A stretch of DNA of 64,000 nt from Nocardioides sp. dk884 (lineage in GTDB: Bacteria > Actinomycetota > Actinomycetes > Propionibacteriales > Nocardioidaceae): the NCBI RefSeq assembly GCF_009557055.1, contig NZ_CP045649.1, positions 3,633,501 through 3,697,500 on the forward strand, written 5' to 3'. The stretch's first letter is position 1. Each line of letters starts with the position of its first letter. Below are positions 1 through 11,044 of this stretch, piece by piece. The position numbers and the translations under genes are program-made. The notes beneath the pieces are model-generated. The model worked only from the letters and a program-made list of their open reading frames with translations, searched no databases and was not told the DNA's origin.

Positions 1-279
1 CTCTCGCCCGGGCGGCTGCTGCGCGAGACGCTGGTGACCAGCGGGACGATGACCAACCGGGTCGACCGGCTGGCGGCGCGCGGCTTCGTCGAGCGGCTGC
101 CTGACCCGCACGACCGCCGCGGGGTGCTGGTGCGGCTCACGGCCGACGGCAAGCGCGCGGTGGACAGCGCGTTCACCGAGCTGCTCGAGGCCGAGGCCGG
201 GATCCTCGCCGACCTCGACACCGACCAGCAGGCTCAGCTGGCCGCGCTGCTGCGCACCCTGCTGGTCCCGTTCAGCTGA
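1..279 (+). CDS. MarR-family transcriptional regulator (5' end outside window)
   Basis: This is the C-terminal part of a MarR-type winged-helix regulator; the frame is open from base 1, so the start lies outside the window. About 92 residues remain. They include the recognition-helix segment (TSGTMTNRVDRLAARGFVER) and the wing with the hallmark D-x-R motif (PDPHDRRGVLVRLT), followed by the C-terminal dimerisation helices. MarR proteins bind DNA as homodimers and usually release it on ligand binding. The ligand and targets cannot be inferred because the upstream neighbourhood is missing. A GC-rich hairpin follows the stop codon. Confidence 0.85.
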   Translation, partial: LSPGRLLRETLVTSGTMTNRVDRLAARGFVERLPDPHDRRGVLVRLTADGKRAVDSAFTELLEAEAGILADLDTDQQAQLAALLRTLLVPFS

Positions 280-302
280 CCCCGGCCGAGTCCGGCCGGG
301 TC
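278..302. terminator. Bidirectional hairpin between convergent genes
   Basis: The arms CCCGGCC and GGCCGGG, extended by GAC/GTC, surround a six-base loop between the stop of the MarR gene and the stop of the ABC-F gene. No U-tract follows, as is common for actinobacterial hairpin terminators. The terminator role is inferred from position. Confidence 0.5.
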
Positions 303-315
303 GACCGACCCAACC

Positions 316-2120
<1,805 letters not shown>

Positions 2121-2124
<4 letters not shown>

Positions 2125-3044
2125 GCGTACTCCACGAGGTGGGCTCCCGAGACCGCGCCGTTGGCGACGAGGACGGTCGGGTGCGGGGGGTCGCCGGGAT
2201 CGCCGGCGTCGAGGGCCGCGGCGACCTCGCGGGCGTGGTCGCCGTCGCGGCAGAGGAACAGGCAGGTGGGGCCCGAGCCGGAGAGCAGGCCGCGCAGCGC
2301 GCCGGCCTCCTCGCCGCGGGCGACCAGGTCGCCGAGCTCGGGGCGCAGGTCCAGGGCGGGGGCCTGGAGGTCGTTGTGCAGGGCCGCGGCCAACGCGTCG
2401 ACGTCGCCGGCGGCCAGTGCGGCCAGCAGCGCGTCGGCGCCGCGCGGCTCGGGGTCGGCGTCGGGGAACATCGCGTCGAAGTGGCGGTAGACCGCCGGGG
2501 TGGACAGTCCCTCAGCGGAGGGCACCGCGACCCACCACCAGGTGCCGGCGTCGGTGACCCGCTCGACGACCTCGCCGCGTCCGGTGCCCAGCGCGGTGCC
2601 GCCGACCAGGGCGAACGGGACGTCGCTGCCGAGCTCGGCGGCCAGGCGCAGCAGGTCCTCGTCGGCGGTCTCGGTGCCCCAGAGCCGGTCCAGCGCGACG
2701 AGCGCGGCCGCGGCGTCCGCGGAGCCGCCGGCCATCCCGCCGGCGACCGGGATCGCCTTGGCGACGTACGCCGCCCCGCGACGCGGTACGCCGTGGTGCG
2801 CGGCGAGCAGGTCGGCGGCGCGGGTGACGATGTTGTCGGCCACCGACGGCAGCTCGACGCCGGCCATCCAGTCGGCGACCGCCACCTCGACCGACCAGTC
2901 GTCCGCCGCGCGCACGGTGACGTCGTCGTGCAGGCCCACGGCCTGGTAGACGGTCACCAGCGGGTGGAAGCCGTCCTCGCGCGGGGCACCGACGCCGAGG
3001 TGCAGGTTGATCTTCGCGGGGGCACGGACGGTGCGCTCGCTCAT
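2121..3044 (-). CDS. ispE: 4-diphosphocytidyl-2-C-methyl-D-erythritol kinase (IspE)
   Basis: IspE phosphorylates CDP-ME at the 2-hydroxyl in the non-mevalonate (MEP) isoprenoid pathway. The 307-residue protein is of normal length and belongs to the GHMP kinases. The N-terminal substrate motif [11 protein letters not shown] is at about residue 8, the ATP-binding glycine loop [17 protein letters not shown] lies near residue 95, and the C-terminal motif [11 protein letters not shown] is near 263. It overlaps rsmA upstream and the ABC-F gene downstream by four bases each. The rpfB-rsmA-ispE order is conserved across actinobacteria. Other pathway genes in this window are ispF at 48.2 kb and ispD at 49.9 kb. 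Confidence 0.95.
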
Positions 3045-3925
3045 CCGCGCTCCTCGCGGCGCGCGGCGACGATGCCCTCGGTGAGGGCGACGAACTGCTC
3101 GATGCGCAGCGACTCGCCGCGGGCCAACGGGTCGATGCCGGCGCTGGTGAGCGCGGCGTCGAGGACCGCAGCGGAGCCGGCGAGCGGCTTCAGCACGCCG
3201 CGCAGGGCCTTGCGGCGCTGGGCGAACGCGGCGTCGATGACGGCGAAGACCTCCTCGCGCGTCGCAGTGGTGGTCGGCGGCTCCCGGCGGGTCCAGGCGA
3301 CCAGCCCGGAGTCGACGTTGGGAGCCGGCCAGAAGACGTTGCGCCCGATCGAGCCGGCGCGGCGCACGTCGGCGTACCAGGCAGCCTTGACCGACGGGAC
3401 GCCGTACACCTTGGAGCCGGGGCGGGCGGCCAGCCGGTCGGCGACCTCGGCCTGCACCATCACCAGGCCGCGCTCGAGGCTCGGCAGCAGCTCGAGCAGG
3501 TGCAGCAGCACCGGCACCGAGACGTTGTAGGGCAGGTTCGCGACCAGGGCCGTCGGTGCGGGGCCCGGGACCTCGGTGACCCGCATCGCGTCGCCGAGGA
3601 CCAGCTCGAAGCGGTCGGCCTGGGCGGGTGCGTGCTCGGCGATGGTCTGCGGCAGCCGGGCGGCGAGCACCGGGTCCAGCTCGATGGCGGTGACCCGGCC
3701 GGCGACCTCGAGCAGCGCCAGGGTGAGCGAGCCGAGACCCGGCCCGACCTCGACCACGACGTCGCCGGAGCCCACCCCGGACTCGCGCACGATGCGGCGC
3801 ACGGTGTTGGCGTCGATCACGAAGTTCTGACCGCGCTGCTTGGTGGGGCGCAGGTCGAGCTCGGCCGCGAGCTGACGCACCTCCGCCGGTCCGAGGAGCT
3901 TCGGACCGGCGGAGGTGTCAGACAT
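3041..3925 (-). CDS. rsmA: 16S rRNA (adenine(1518)-N6/adenine(1519)-N6)-dimethyltransferase
   Basis: RsmA/KsgA dimethylates two adjacent adenines in the 3' terminal hairpin of 16S rRNA late in 30S assembly. The chosen ATG gives 294 residues beginning [17 protein letters not shown], which matches family length. A longer open frame continues upstream but runs through the rpfB gene in another frame. Visible motifs are the GQNFVID segment near residue 33, the SAM-binding loop [10 protein letters not shown] near 65 and the catalytic NLPY near residue 130. It overlaps ispE by four bases and follows rpfB after about 60 bases, so the three are probably cotranscribed. Confidence 0.95.
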   Translation of the reverse strand: MSDTSAGPKLLGPAEVRQLAAELDLRPTKQRGQNFVIDANTVRRIVRESGVGSGDVVVEVGPGLGSLTLALLEVAGRVTAIELDPVLAARLPQTIAEHAPAQADRFELVLGDAMRVTEVPGPAPTALVANLPYNVSVPVLLHLLELLPSLERGLVMVQAEVADRLAARPGSKVYGVPSVKAAWYADVRRAGSIGRNVFWPAPNVDSGLVAWTRREPPTTTATREEVFAVIDAAFAQRRKALRGVLKPLAGSAAVLDAALTSAGIDPLARGESLRIEQFVALTEGIVAARREERG

Positions 3926-3987
3926 AGGCGCCAGCGTAGTCAGCGTGGGCCCGGTTCCCGCAGTCGAGGCGGCCTGCTGGGCGGTGC

Positions 3988-5151
3988 TCAGCGCAGGCCG
4001 AGCTGGGAGGAGCAGTGCGGCCACTGGCCCCAGCCGGCACGCGACTGCAGGATCTGCCCGCGCTTGATCTGCTCCTCGCGGCTGTGCTGGTGCGGCAGGC
4101 CGGTGCCGCCGACGGAGGCCCAGGTGGCGGCGCTGAACTGCAGGCCGCCGTAGTAGCCGTTGCCGGTGTTGGTGGCCCAGTTGCCGCCGGACTCGCACTG
4201 CGCCAGGCGGTCCCACACGGTGTCGCCACCGGCGTAGTTGGCCGCGGGCGCGGCGGGGGCCGGCTCGGGCTTCTCCTTGGTGCCGACCAGCACGATGCGC
4301 GAGACGGGCTTGGCGGTGACGGTCTGCTTCACGACCTCGCGGTCGACGATCTCGCCGTTGCGGTAGGTGAGGCGGTAGGTGACGTCGCGGCTGCCCGCGC
4401 GGCCCTCGCGCTCGACCTCCTCCTCGCCCTCGTAGATCGAGGCGTCCTCGCGCTCCTCGGTCGAGAAGTCGATGCGCTCACCCTTGACGACGCGGGTGTC
4501 CTTGCGGATGTCGGTGAGGACGATCTTGTCGCCGTCCTCCACCTTGGTCTTCAGGCCGGGCTTGACGATGTCGAGCTTGCCGACCTTGACGTCCATGGCG
4601 GCGAGCGCCTCGCGCACGGTGAGGACGGTGACCTGCTTGGTCACCGGCTTGCGGGCGCCGATGGCGAAGGTGAGCTTCTTGGGGGTGACCACGTCGAGCT
4701 CGAGGCCGTCGCGGCTGATCAGCGCGCCACGGCTGGTGGAGAGCCGGGCGGCGGCGAAGGATCGCCCGATCTCTCCCAGCGCGTCGTCGACCTCGGTGGA
4801 GGTCACCCAGTAGGTCTGGGTCTCGCCGTCGACGGTGACCTCGAGGGGGCGGCCGAAGCGGACCGAGATCTTCGAGCCGTCGGAGACCTCCTCCTCGATG
4901 CCCGGGGCGACGATGTCGTGCTTGCCGACCTCGATCCCCTCGGACTCCAGGACGTCGCCGACGGTGCCGCCCATCGCCCGGACCTCGCGGGACTCGCCGT
5001 CGAGGGACAGGGTCACCGTGGTCGTGAGAGCGCTGTAGCCGAGGGTGGTGCCGGCGACCGCCAGGACGACGACCGTCGCCAGGACGCCGAGGACGGCTCG
5101 GCTACGGGTGAGACGGCCCAGACGGGCGCGGGTGGACAGCGTGGAAGCCAC
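3988..5151 (-). CDS. rpfB: Resuscitation-promoting factor RpfB
   Basis: RpfB is a secreted, membrane-anchored muralytic enzyme that cleaves peptidoglycan and promotes growth from dormancy. The 387-residue protein has the full layout: an N-terminal membrane segment (about residues 17-40), repeated DUF348 domains (about 42-230), a G5 domain (about 230-300), a Pro/Ala linker and the C-terminal lysozyme-like Rpf domain (312-387). The catalytic Glu is E320 in AQCESGGNW. The GTG start is preceded by GGAGA at suitable spacing. rsmA and ispE lie downstream in the conserved operon, and tatD lies upstream. Confidence 0.95.
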   Translation of the reverse strand: MASTLSTRARLGRLTRSRAVLGVLATVVVLAVAGTTLGYSALTTTVTLSLDGESREVRAMGGTVGDVLESEGIEVGKHDIVAPGIEEEVSDGSKISVRFGRPLEVTVDGETQTYWVTSTEVDDALGEIGRSFAAARLSTSRGALISRDGLELDVVTPKKLTFAIGARKPVTKQVTVLTVREALAAMDVKVGKLDIVKPGLKTKVEDGDKIVLTDIRKDTRVVKGERIDFSTEEREDASIYEGEEEVEREGRAGSRDVTYRLTYRNGEIVDREVVKQTVTAKPVSRIVLVGTKEKPEPAPAAPAANYAGGDTVWDRLAQCESGGNWATNTGNGYYGGLQFSAATWASVGGTGLPHQHSREEQIKRGQILQSRAGWGQWPHCSSQLGLR

Positions 5152-5438
5152 GATTCTCCATAGGTCGTGCTCTCCGGGCCTCGGGTGTCAGTGCGAGCAC
5201 ACGCTCGCGCTCACCAGTGCTGAGGTCGTGCTGAGGGCGGCTGGCGGCCGTGATGGGGGCCCTGGCCGGCCGCGGTGCACTGGTCTGATCGACCCGATCC
5301 CGGCCTACAAGTCGTCTACTGCAACAAGATCTCGGGCCGATTGCAAACCCTCGTCCCACATGTTGTGGAGGTGTGGGCAGGGTCTCGTGCTCGCCGAGGG
5401 CCGATTTCCGGGGGTGCGGAGTGCAGGTTCGGGCCCCG
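5152..5438 (-). promoter_or_regulatory. Leader/promoter region of the rpfB-rsmA-ispE operon
   Basis: This 287-base stretch between tatD and rpfB holds no convincing gene. On the minus strand it contains a CCCACA...TGTGGG inverted repeat (about 5354-5376) and a GCGAGC-N4-GCTCGC hairpin (5193-5208) about 40 bases before the start codon. The transcription start probably lies inside it. In mycobacteria the long rpfB leader is a known control point, and in Streptomyces some rpf leaders carry c-di-AMP riboswitches. I could not recognise that riboswitch here. Confidence 0.35.
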
Positions 5439-6278
5439 CTACCAGCCGCCCCCGAAGGCCCGCTCGGTGTTGGCGTCGACGGCCGCACAGAGCTCGCCGA
5501 GGTCCTCGCCGCGCACCTCGGCCATCAGGCGCATCGTGAGCGGGACGAGGTAGGACGCGTTGGTGGCGCCGCGATGCGGGTGCGGGGTGAGGTACGGCGC
5601 GTCGGTCTCGACCAGCACCCGGTCCTGCGGCGTGACCGCGAGCGCATCCCGCAGCGGCTGGGCGTTGCGGAAGGTGACGGTGCCGGCGAAGGAGAGGTAG
5701 GCCCCGCGGTCCAGGCAGGCGCGCGCGAAGTCGGCGTCGCCGGAGAAGCAGTGCATCACCCACCGCGGCGGGGCGCCGTCCTCCTCCAACACCGCCAGCA
5801 CCTCCTGGTGGGCGTCGCGGTCGTGGATCACCAGGGTCTTGTCGAGCCGCTTGGCCAGGTCGATGTGGCGACGGAACGACTCGACCTGGGCGGCCCGGCC
5901 GTCCTCGCCGGTGCGGAAGTGGTCGAGACCGGTCTCCCCCACCGCGCGGACCTTCGGGTGCGCGCCGGCCAGCTCCTCGATCTCGGCCATCGCCGCGTCC
6001 AGGCCTCCCGGGGTCGCCGCCAGCCGCGGCGCCTCGTTGGGGTGCAGCGCGACGCCCGCGACCACCGCGTCGTACGTCGCGGCGGCCTCGACCGCCCACC
6101 GGGCCCCGGGCAGGTCGCAGCCGATCTGCACGATCCGGGTGACCCCGACCTCGGCGGCGGCCGCCAGTGCCTCGGCCACCGGCAGCGCCGGTTCCTCGCC
6201 GCGGGCGATGTCGAGGTGGCAGTGGTTGTCGACGACCGGGTGCGGCAGCGGCTCCGGCACCGGAGGGCGCCCGCTCAT
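5439..6278 (-). CDS. TatD-family metal-dependent hydrolase (DNase)
   Basis: This 279-residue TIM-barrel hydrolase has the full TatD metal-ligand set: DNHCHLD (His-x-His) near residue 17, GETGLDH (Glu) near 115, VIHDRDAH (His) near 150, MHCFSGD (His) near 175 and VETDAPYL (Asp) near 223. Characterised members are Mg-dependent 3'-5' exonucleases/DNases that work in DNA quality control. The ATG at 6278 overlaps the stop of the upstream hydrolase as ATGA, which fixes the start. It sits in the conserved tatD-rpfB order. Confidence 0.92.
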   Translation of the reverse strand: MSGRPPVPEPLPHPVVDNHCHLDIARGEEPALPVAEALAAAAEVGVTRIVQIGCDLPGARWAVEAAATYDAVVAGVALHPNEAPRLAATPGGLDAAMAEIEELAGAHPKVRAVGETGLDHFRTGEDGRAAQVESFRRHIDLAKRLDKTLVIHDRDAHQEVLAVLEEDGAPPRWVMHCFSGDADFARACLDRGAYLSFAGTVTFRNAQPLRDALAVTPQDRVLVETDAPYLTPHPHRGATNASYLVPLTMRLMAEVRGEDLGELCAAVDANTERAFGGGW

Positions 6279-7108
6279 GCCGCCCCGGTGCGGGCCAGCA
6301 CGGCGTCGGCGAGGGCGCGCGGCGCGTGGGTCGGGATCCAGTGCGAGACGCCCTCGAGCACGACCAGCTCGTACGGCGCGTCGACCCACGCCGACGTCGC
6401 CTCCACCGGGGCCCGGGTGATCGCGACGTCACCGTCGCTCCACACCATCGTGGTCGGCACGGTGACCTTGCGCCCGGCAGCGCCGCCGAGGGCGAACGGC
6501 AGCGCGCGGTACCAGGCCAGCCCGCCGGGCAGGGCGCCGTACTCCAGCACCTCGGTGCGGAACCGGGCCACGTCGTCGTCGCCCATCCCCGCGCGCCGCA
6601 GCCAGGGCTCGAACAGCCCGCGCCGGGCGAGCAGCTCGGGGACCACCGGCACCTGGAAGAAGCCCATGTAGGTCGAGTGCAGGCCCTGGGTGGAGGTCAG
6701 CATCGAGGACATGAACGCACCCGTGTGCGGCACCGAGACGGCCGTCCAGGTGCGCACCAGGTCGGGGCGGGTCATCACCAGCCCCCAGCCGACGGCGGCG
6801 CCCCAGTCGTGGCCGACCAGGTGCACCGGCGCGCCGATGCGGTCCACCAGCGCCACGATGTCGGCGACCAGCTCGCCGGTGCGATAGGCGTGCCGCCCCG
6901 ACGGGCGCGCGCCCGGGGAGTAGCCGCGCTGGTCGGGGGCGTAGGTGCGCAGGCCGTGCTCGGCGAGCAGCGGCTCGACGCGGCGCCAGCTGGTGGCGCG
7001 CTCGGGGAACCCGTGCAGCAGGACCACCGGGTCACCGTCGAGCGGGCCCTCGTCGCGGACGTCGAAGACCAGCCCGTCGCGCTCGAAGGAGGTCAGCCGG
7101 GCGCTCAT
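6275..7108 (-). CDS. Alpha/beta hydrolase, epoxide-hydrolase-like
   Basis: This 277-residue alpha/beta-fold hydrolase has the oxyanion motif HGFP near residue 31, a nucleophile elbow GHDWG near residue 98 and a probable catalytic His in VSHWIP near residue 257. An Asp in the elbow is typical of epoxide hydrolases and haloalkane dehalogenases rather than Ser esterases. The substrate is unknown. It overlaps rsmI upstream and tatD downstream by four bases each, so it is part of an rsmI-hydrolase-tatD operon. A metG gene often occupies this neighbourhood in relatives; it is absent here. Confidence 0.85.
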   Translation of the reverse strand: MSARLTSFERDGLVFDVRDEGPLDGDPVVLLHGFPERATSWRRVEPLLAEHGLRTYAPDQRGYSPGARPSGRHAYRTGELVADIVALVDRIGAPVHLVGHDWGAAVGWGLVMTRPDLVRTWTAVSVPHTGAFMSSMLTSTQGLHSTYMGFFQVPVVPELLARRGLFEPWLRRAGMGDDDVARFRTEVLEYGALPGGLAWYRALPFALGGAAGRKVTVPTTMVWSDGDVAITRAPVEATSAWVDAPYELVVLEGVSHWIPTHAPRALADAVLARTGAA

Positions 7109-7947
7109 GCCCCGCTCCCCCGGTGCACGAGGTCGTAGACCTCGCGCTTGGGCACCCCGGCCACCTTCGCGACCTCCGCGATCGCCTCCTTGCGTGTCAT
7201 CCCGTCCTCCTCACGCTCGGCGACCGCGGCGCGCAGGCTCTCGGGATCGGTCCCGATCGTGCTCCCGGGCTCCGCCCCGGAGACCACCACGGTCACCTCT
7301 CCCCGTACCCCGTCGGCGGCCCAGGCCACGAGCTCGCCCAGCGGGCCGCGGCGTACCTCCTCGTGGGTCTTGGTCAGCTCGCGGCACACCGCCCCGGGCC
7401 GGTCCTCCCCGAACGCCTCCGCCATCGCCGCCAGCGCGGCCTCGGTGCGGTGCGGGGCCTCGAAGAAGACCATCGTGCGCTCCTCGCGGGCCAGCCCGGC
7501 GAGGCGGCGGGCGCGCTCGCCGGCCTTGCGCGGCAAGAAGCCCTCGAAGCAGAACCGGTCCACCGGCAGCCCGCTCACCGCGAGCGCGGTCAGCACCGCG
7601 GACGGGCCGGGCACCGCGGTGACCCGTACGTCGTGCTCGACCGCGGCGGCGACGAGGCGGTAGCCGGGGTCCGACACGCTCGGCATCCCGGCGTCGGTCA
7701 CCAGCAGCACCCGCTCGCCGGCGAGCAGCGCCTCGAGCAGCACCGGGGTGCGCGCGGACTCGTTGCCCTCGAAGTAGGACACCACGCGTGCGGTCACGGT
7801 GACCCCGAGGTCGGTGGTGAGCCGCTTGAAGCGCCGGGTGTCCTCCGCGGCGATCACGTCCGCCGTCGTCAGCTCCTGGGTCAGCCGGGGCGGAGCGTCG
7901 CCGACCTGCCCGATCGGAGTCGCGGCCAGGACGAGCACGCCAGTCAT
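7105..7947 (-). CDS. rsmI: 16S rRNA (cytidine(1402)-2'-O)-methyltransferase RsmI
   Basis: RsmI 2'-O-methylates C1402 in the ribosomal P site. The 280-residue protein belongs to the tetrapyrrole methylase fold: TPIGQVGDAPPRL at residue 10, AEDTRRFKRL near residue 35, the SAM-binding VTDAGMPSVSDPGYRLV near 82 and GFLPRKAGERARR near 137. These match RsmI rather than cobalamin methyltransferases. It is divergent from the mannosyltransferase gene, an arrangement also seen in Mycobacterium tuberculosis (Rv1003/Rv1002c). Confidence 0.95.
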   Translation of the reverse strand: MTGVLVLAATPIGQVGDAPPRLTQELTTADVIAAEDTRRFKRLTTDLGVTVTARVVSYFEGNESARTPVLLEALLAGERVLLVTDAGMPSVSDPGYRLVAAAVEHDVRVTAVPGPSAVLTALAVSGLPVDRFCFEGFLPRKAGERARRLAGLAREERTMVFFEAPHRTEAALAAMAEAFGEDRPGAVCRELTKTHEEVRRGPLGELVAWAADGVRGEVTVVVSGAEPGSTIGTDPESLRAAVAEREEDGMTRKEAIAEVAKVAGVPKREVYDLVHRGSGA

Positions 7948-8020
7948 GGCTCGATCATGTCAGCACGGATCGGCCCAGCAGGGGCCAGCCCGGCCCGGTG
8001 CGCCCGTATTGTTCGTGCCC

Positions 8021-9709
8021 GTGACGTCCACCCGCCCGGTCGCCCCCGCCGGCCCGCCCCGGGTCCCCGTCGAGGCGCGCCCCTCGGCCTGGGTCCGGAT
8101 GCGCGGACGACTGACCGGCCGCGACCCGCTGGTCGGCTGGGTGGCCCCGCTCGGGGTCGCGCTGCTGGCCCTGGTGCTGCGGCTGTGGCACCTCGGCACG
8201 CCGCGCGAGTTCGCCTTCGACGAGACCTACTACGCCAAGGACGCGTGGTCGCTGCTCCACCACGGCTACGTGCGCAGCTATGTCGACGACGCCGACGAGC
8301 AGATCCTCGACGGCACCACGACCGGGCTGTGGACCGACGACCCGTCGATGATCGTGCACCCCGACGTGGGCAAGTGGCTGATCGCGCTCGGCGAGTGGGC
8401 CTTCGGGATGAACCCGTTCGGCTGGCGGGTCTCGGCCGCCGTCGCGGGCGCGCTGATGGTGCTGGTCATGTGTCGCCTGGTGCGCCGGATGACCGGATCC
8501 ACCCTGCTCGGCTGCGTGGCCGGGCTGCTGCTCAGCCTGGACGGGCTGCACTTCGTGCTCTCCCGCCTGGCGCTGCTCGACATCTTCCTGGCCCTGTTCA
8601 CGCTGTGCGGCGTGGCGTGCATCGTCAACGACCGCGACTGGTCCCGGGCCCGCCTCGCCCGACTGGTCCCTGACCAGGTCACCCACGGCTGGGGGCCGGT
8701 GCGGGCGCTGCTGTGGCGCCCGTGGCTGCTCGCCGGCGGGGTGGCGTGGGGCCTGGCGATCGGCGTCAAGTGGACGGCGCTGTACCCGCTGGCGGCGTTC
8801 GGGCTGCTGTGCTGGCTGTGGAGCGCGGGCGCCCGGCGCACCCTCGGCGTACGACGCCCGGTGCTGCGCGCGGCGCTGACCGACGGCCTGCCGGCGTTCG
8901 GCTACCTGGTCGTGCTCGCCGGCGTCGTCTACACCGCGACCTGGACCGGCTGGCTGGTGCACGCCGACGAGTACGAGGAGCACCTCTCCTCCACGCAGTA
9001 CACCCGCTACAGCCACATGGAGGGCGACCGCGCGGTCTCCGAGGGCGACGCCACCTGGCCGACCGCCGAGGAGCCGGATGCCGACGGGCTCGGCGAGGTG
9101 GTCCAGTCGCTGCGCTCGCTGTGGCACTACCACCGCGACGTCTACACCTTCCACACCCACTTCCTCAACGACTCCGAGCACACCTACGCCTCCAAGCCGG
9201 TGGGCTGGCTGCTGCTCAACCGCCCGGTCGGGGTCTCCGCGGACACCGGCATCGAGCCCGGCACCCGCGGCTGCGACGCGGCGCCGGACAGCGACTGCCT
9301 GCGCCAGGTGCTGCTGATCGGCACCCCGGTGATCTGGTGGGGCGGGCTGCTCGCGCTCGCCTTCGCGCTCCTCGCCTGGGTCGGCGCGCGGGACTGGCGC
9401 TTCGGCGTCGCGGTGGTCGGCACCGCCTCGACCTGGCTGCCGTGGCTGCTCTACGACGACCGGCCGATCTTCTCCTTCTACGCGGTCCTCACGCTGCCGT
9501 TCGTGGTGCTCGCGCTGACCCTGGCGATGGGCCGGATGATCGGGCCCTCGCGGGCGCCCACCCCGCGGCGTACGGCCGGGGTGATCGTGTCGGGGGCGTT
9601 CGTGGTGCTGGCGCTGCTGAACTTCGCGTGGTTCTGGCCGCTGTTCACCCACGGCCTGCTCACCCACGGCGAATGGCTGGACCGGATCTGGTTCGAGCGC
9701 TGGATCTGA
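8021..9709 (+). CDS. Dolichyl-phosphate-mannose-protein mannosyltransferase (GT39)
   Basis: Actinobacterial Pmt transfers mannose from polyprenyl-phosphomannose to Ser/Thr of exported proteins at the membrane. With the GTG at 8021 the protein has 562 residues; an in-frame GTG at 8015 is an alternative. About ten membrane segments are visible. The first extracytoplasmic loop carries the catalytic Asp-Glu pair (D67-E68 in FAFDETYY), and HPDVGKW (113-119) matches the conserved HPPxGK element. It is divergent from rsmI, as in mycobacteria. The LCP and Rpf proteins in the window are exported, but nothing here shows that they are substrates. Confidence 0.93.
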   Translation: MTSTRPVAPAGPPRVPVEARPSAWVRMRGRLTGRDPLVGWVAPLGVALLALVLRLWHLGTPREFAFDETYYAKDAWSLLHHGYVRSYVDDADEQILDGTTTGLWTDDPSMIVHPDVGKWLIALGEWAFGMNPFGWRVSAAVAGALMVLVMCRLVRRMTGSTLLGCVAGLLLSLDGLHFVLSRLALLDIFLALFTLCGVACIVNDRDWSRARLARLVPDQVTHGWGPVRALLWRPWLLAGGVAWGLAIGVKWTALYPLAAFGLLCWLWSAGARRTLGVRRPVLRAALTDGLPAFGYLVVLAGVVYTATWTGWLVHADEYEEHLSSTQYTRYSHMEGDRAVSEGDATWPTAEEPDADGLGEVVQSLRSLWHYHRDVYTFHTHFLNDSEHTYASKPVGWLLLNRPVGVSADTGIEPGTRGCDAAPDSDCLRQVLLIGTPVIWWGGLLALAFALLAWVGARDWRFGVAVVGTASTWLPWLLYDDRPIFSFYAVLTLPFVVLALTLAMGRMIGPSRAPTPRRTAGVIVSGAFVVLALLNFAWFWPLFTHGLLTHGEWLDRIWFERWI

Positions 9710-9731
9710 GCGCGTCGGGGTACAGCGGGCC

Positions 9732-10571
9732 ATGGCCCCCACCCGCACCGACCGCGTCCGCCAGCTCGTCGTCGTGCTCGCGGAGGTGTTCTGCGTCGTC
9801 GGCACCCTGGTCGGCACCGGCGTGATCGGCACCCCGGTCGCCGAGACGGCCGGGGGTGCGCTCTCCGCGGACGCCACCCTGGTGGCGCCCGCCGGCACGG
9901 CGTTCTCGATCTGGTCGGTGATCTACGTCGGGCTGGCGGCGTACACGATCTGGCAGCTGCTGCCCGGCAACGCCACCGACGCCCGGGCCCGCGCGACCGG
10001 GTGGCTGGCGGCCGCCTCGATGGTGCTCAACGCGACCTGGCTGCTCATCACCCAGGCCGACCTGGTCTGGCTCAGCGTCGCGGTGATCGTGGTGCTGCTC
10101 GCCGTCCTCTTCGAGCTGGTACGCCGCCTGGCCCGGCACCGCGCCGAGGGCTGGGTGGACCGGCTGGCCGTGGACGCGACGTTCGGGCTCTACCTCGGCT
10201 GGGTGGCGGTGGCCACCTGCGCCAACGCCGCCGCGGCGGTCGGCGACTCGCGCTGGGACGTCTCCTCCGCGGACACGATCGCGGTGGTCGGCACGATCGC
10301 GCTGCTGGCCCTGCTGACCACGCTCGAGGTGGGGTTCTTCTGGCGCTACGGCGCCCGCTGGGCGGTCGCGCTGGCCAGCGCCTGGGGGCTGGCGTGGGTG
10401 GCCGTCGGGCGCACCGCCGAGACCCCCGAGTCGCTGCCCACGGCCGCGGCGGCCGGTGTCTGCGCGGTGGTGCTGCTGCTCGCCGCCGCGGTGCTGCCGA
10501 GCGGGCCGCGCGAGCGCAGCGGAGGCGGGCGCCGGGTGCGCACAGGCACGTCGATGTCGGCCGCGCGCTGA
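9732..10571 (+). CDS. TspO/MBR-like tryptophan-rich integral membrane protein
   Basis: This 279-residue protein has about seven hydrophobic segments and contains AFSIWSVIYVGLAAYTIWQLLP near residue 57, the motif shared by TspO/MBR-related tryptophan-rich proteins. It is longer than classical TspO (about 160 residues, five helices), so it belongs to the enlarged bacterial branch. TspO proteins bind porphyrins and lipids, but the ligand here is unknown. It lies 22 bases after pmt and 21 bases before a PPOX-type gene on the same strand, so all three may be cotranscribed. Confidence 0.75.
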   Translation: MAPTRTDRVRQLVVVLAEVFCVVGTLVGTGVIGTPVAETAGGALSADATLVAPAGTAFSIWSVIYVGLAAYTIWQLLPGNATDARARATGWLAAASMVLNATWLLITQADLVWLSVAVIVVLLAVLFELVRRLARHRAEGWVDRLAVDATFGLYLGWVAVATCANAAAAVGDSRWDVSSADTIAVVGTIALLALLTTLEVGFFWRYGARWAVALASAWGLAWVAVGRTAETPESLPTAAAAGVCAVVLLLAAAVLPSGPRERSGGGRRVRTGTSMSAAR

Positions 10572-10592
10572 CCCGCCCCGGATACTGACGCG

Positions 10593-11018
10593 ATGACGAC
10601 CTTCCGCCCCGGCTGGGACGCGATCCCCGCACCGGTGCTCGGCTTCTGGACCGAGTACCACGTCTGCACGCTCACGACGCTGCGCCCCGACGGCCGGCCC
10701 CACGTCGTACCGGTGGGGGTCGCCTTGGACCTGGAGCAGAAGTGCGCCTGGGTGATCACCAGCGAGGGCTCGCGCAAGGTCGCCCACCTACGCGCCGCCG
10801 GGCCGCACGCCCCGGTGGCGGCGTGCGCCGTCGACGGGCCCCGCTGGTCGACCCTGGAGGGCACCGCCACGGTCTGCGACGACGAGCACTCCGTCGCCCG
10901 GGCGATCGAGCGCTACACCGCGCGCTACCGCTCCCCCCGCCCCAACCCGCACCGCGTCGCGCTGCGCCTCGAGGTGGACCGCTTCGTGTTCGGCCCCGCC
11001 CTCGTCGGACCCCGCTGA
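10593..11018 (+). CDS. PPOX-class flavin/F420-binding split-barrel protein
   Basis: This 141-residue protein is a small split beta-barrel of the pyridoxamine 5'-phosphate oxidase superfamily. The N-terminal FWTEYHVCTLTTLRPDGRPHVVPVGVALD is the characteristic first barrel hairpin. Actinobacterial proteins of this size usually bind F420 or FMN and reduce small molecules; the cofactor cannot be decided here. Its stop codon lies inside a hairpin shared with the convergent helicase gene. Confidence 0.8.
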   Translation: MTTFRPGWDAIPAPVLGFWTEYHVCTLTTLRPDGRPHVVPVGVALDLEQKCAWVITSEGSRKVAHLRAAGPHAPVAACAVDGPRWSTLEGTATVCDDEHSVARAIERYTARYRSPRPNPHRVALRLEVDRFVFGPALVGPR

Positions 11019-11044
11019 CCCCCGCAGCGGGGGCGGGGGTCAGC
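11014..11044. terminator. Shared hairpin covering both convergent stop codons
   Basis: A perfect 12-bp stem, GCTGACCCCCGC with GCGGGGGTCAGC, and a seven-base loop span the stop of the PPOX gene (11016-11018) and the stop of the SNF2 gene (11040-11042). Each TGA is part of one arm, so one element probably ends both transcripts. Confidence 0.6.

Noticed and set aside
5152..5438. A c-di-AMP (ydaO) riboswitch in front of rpfB
   Set aside because: Known for some rpf genes in Streptomyces, but I could not find the conserved core or its pseudoknot arrangement here. A covariance-model search would decide.
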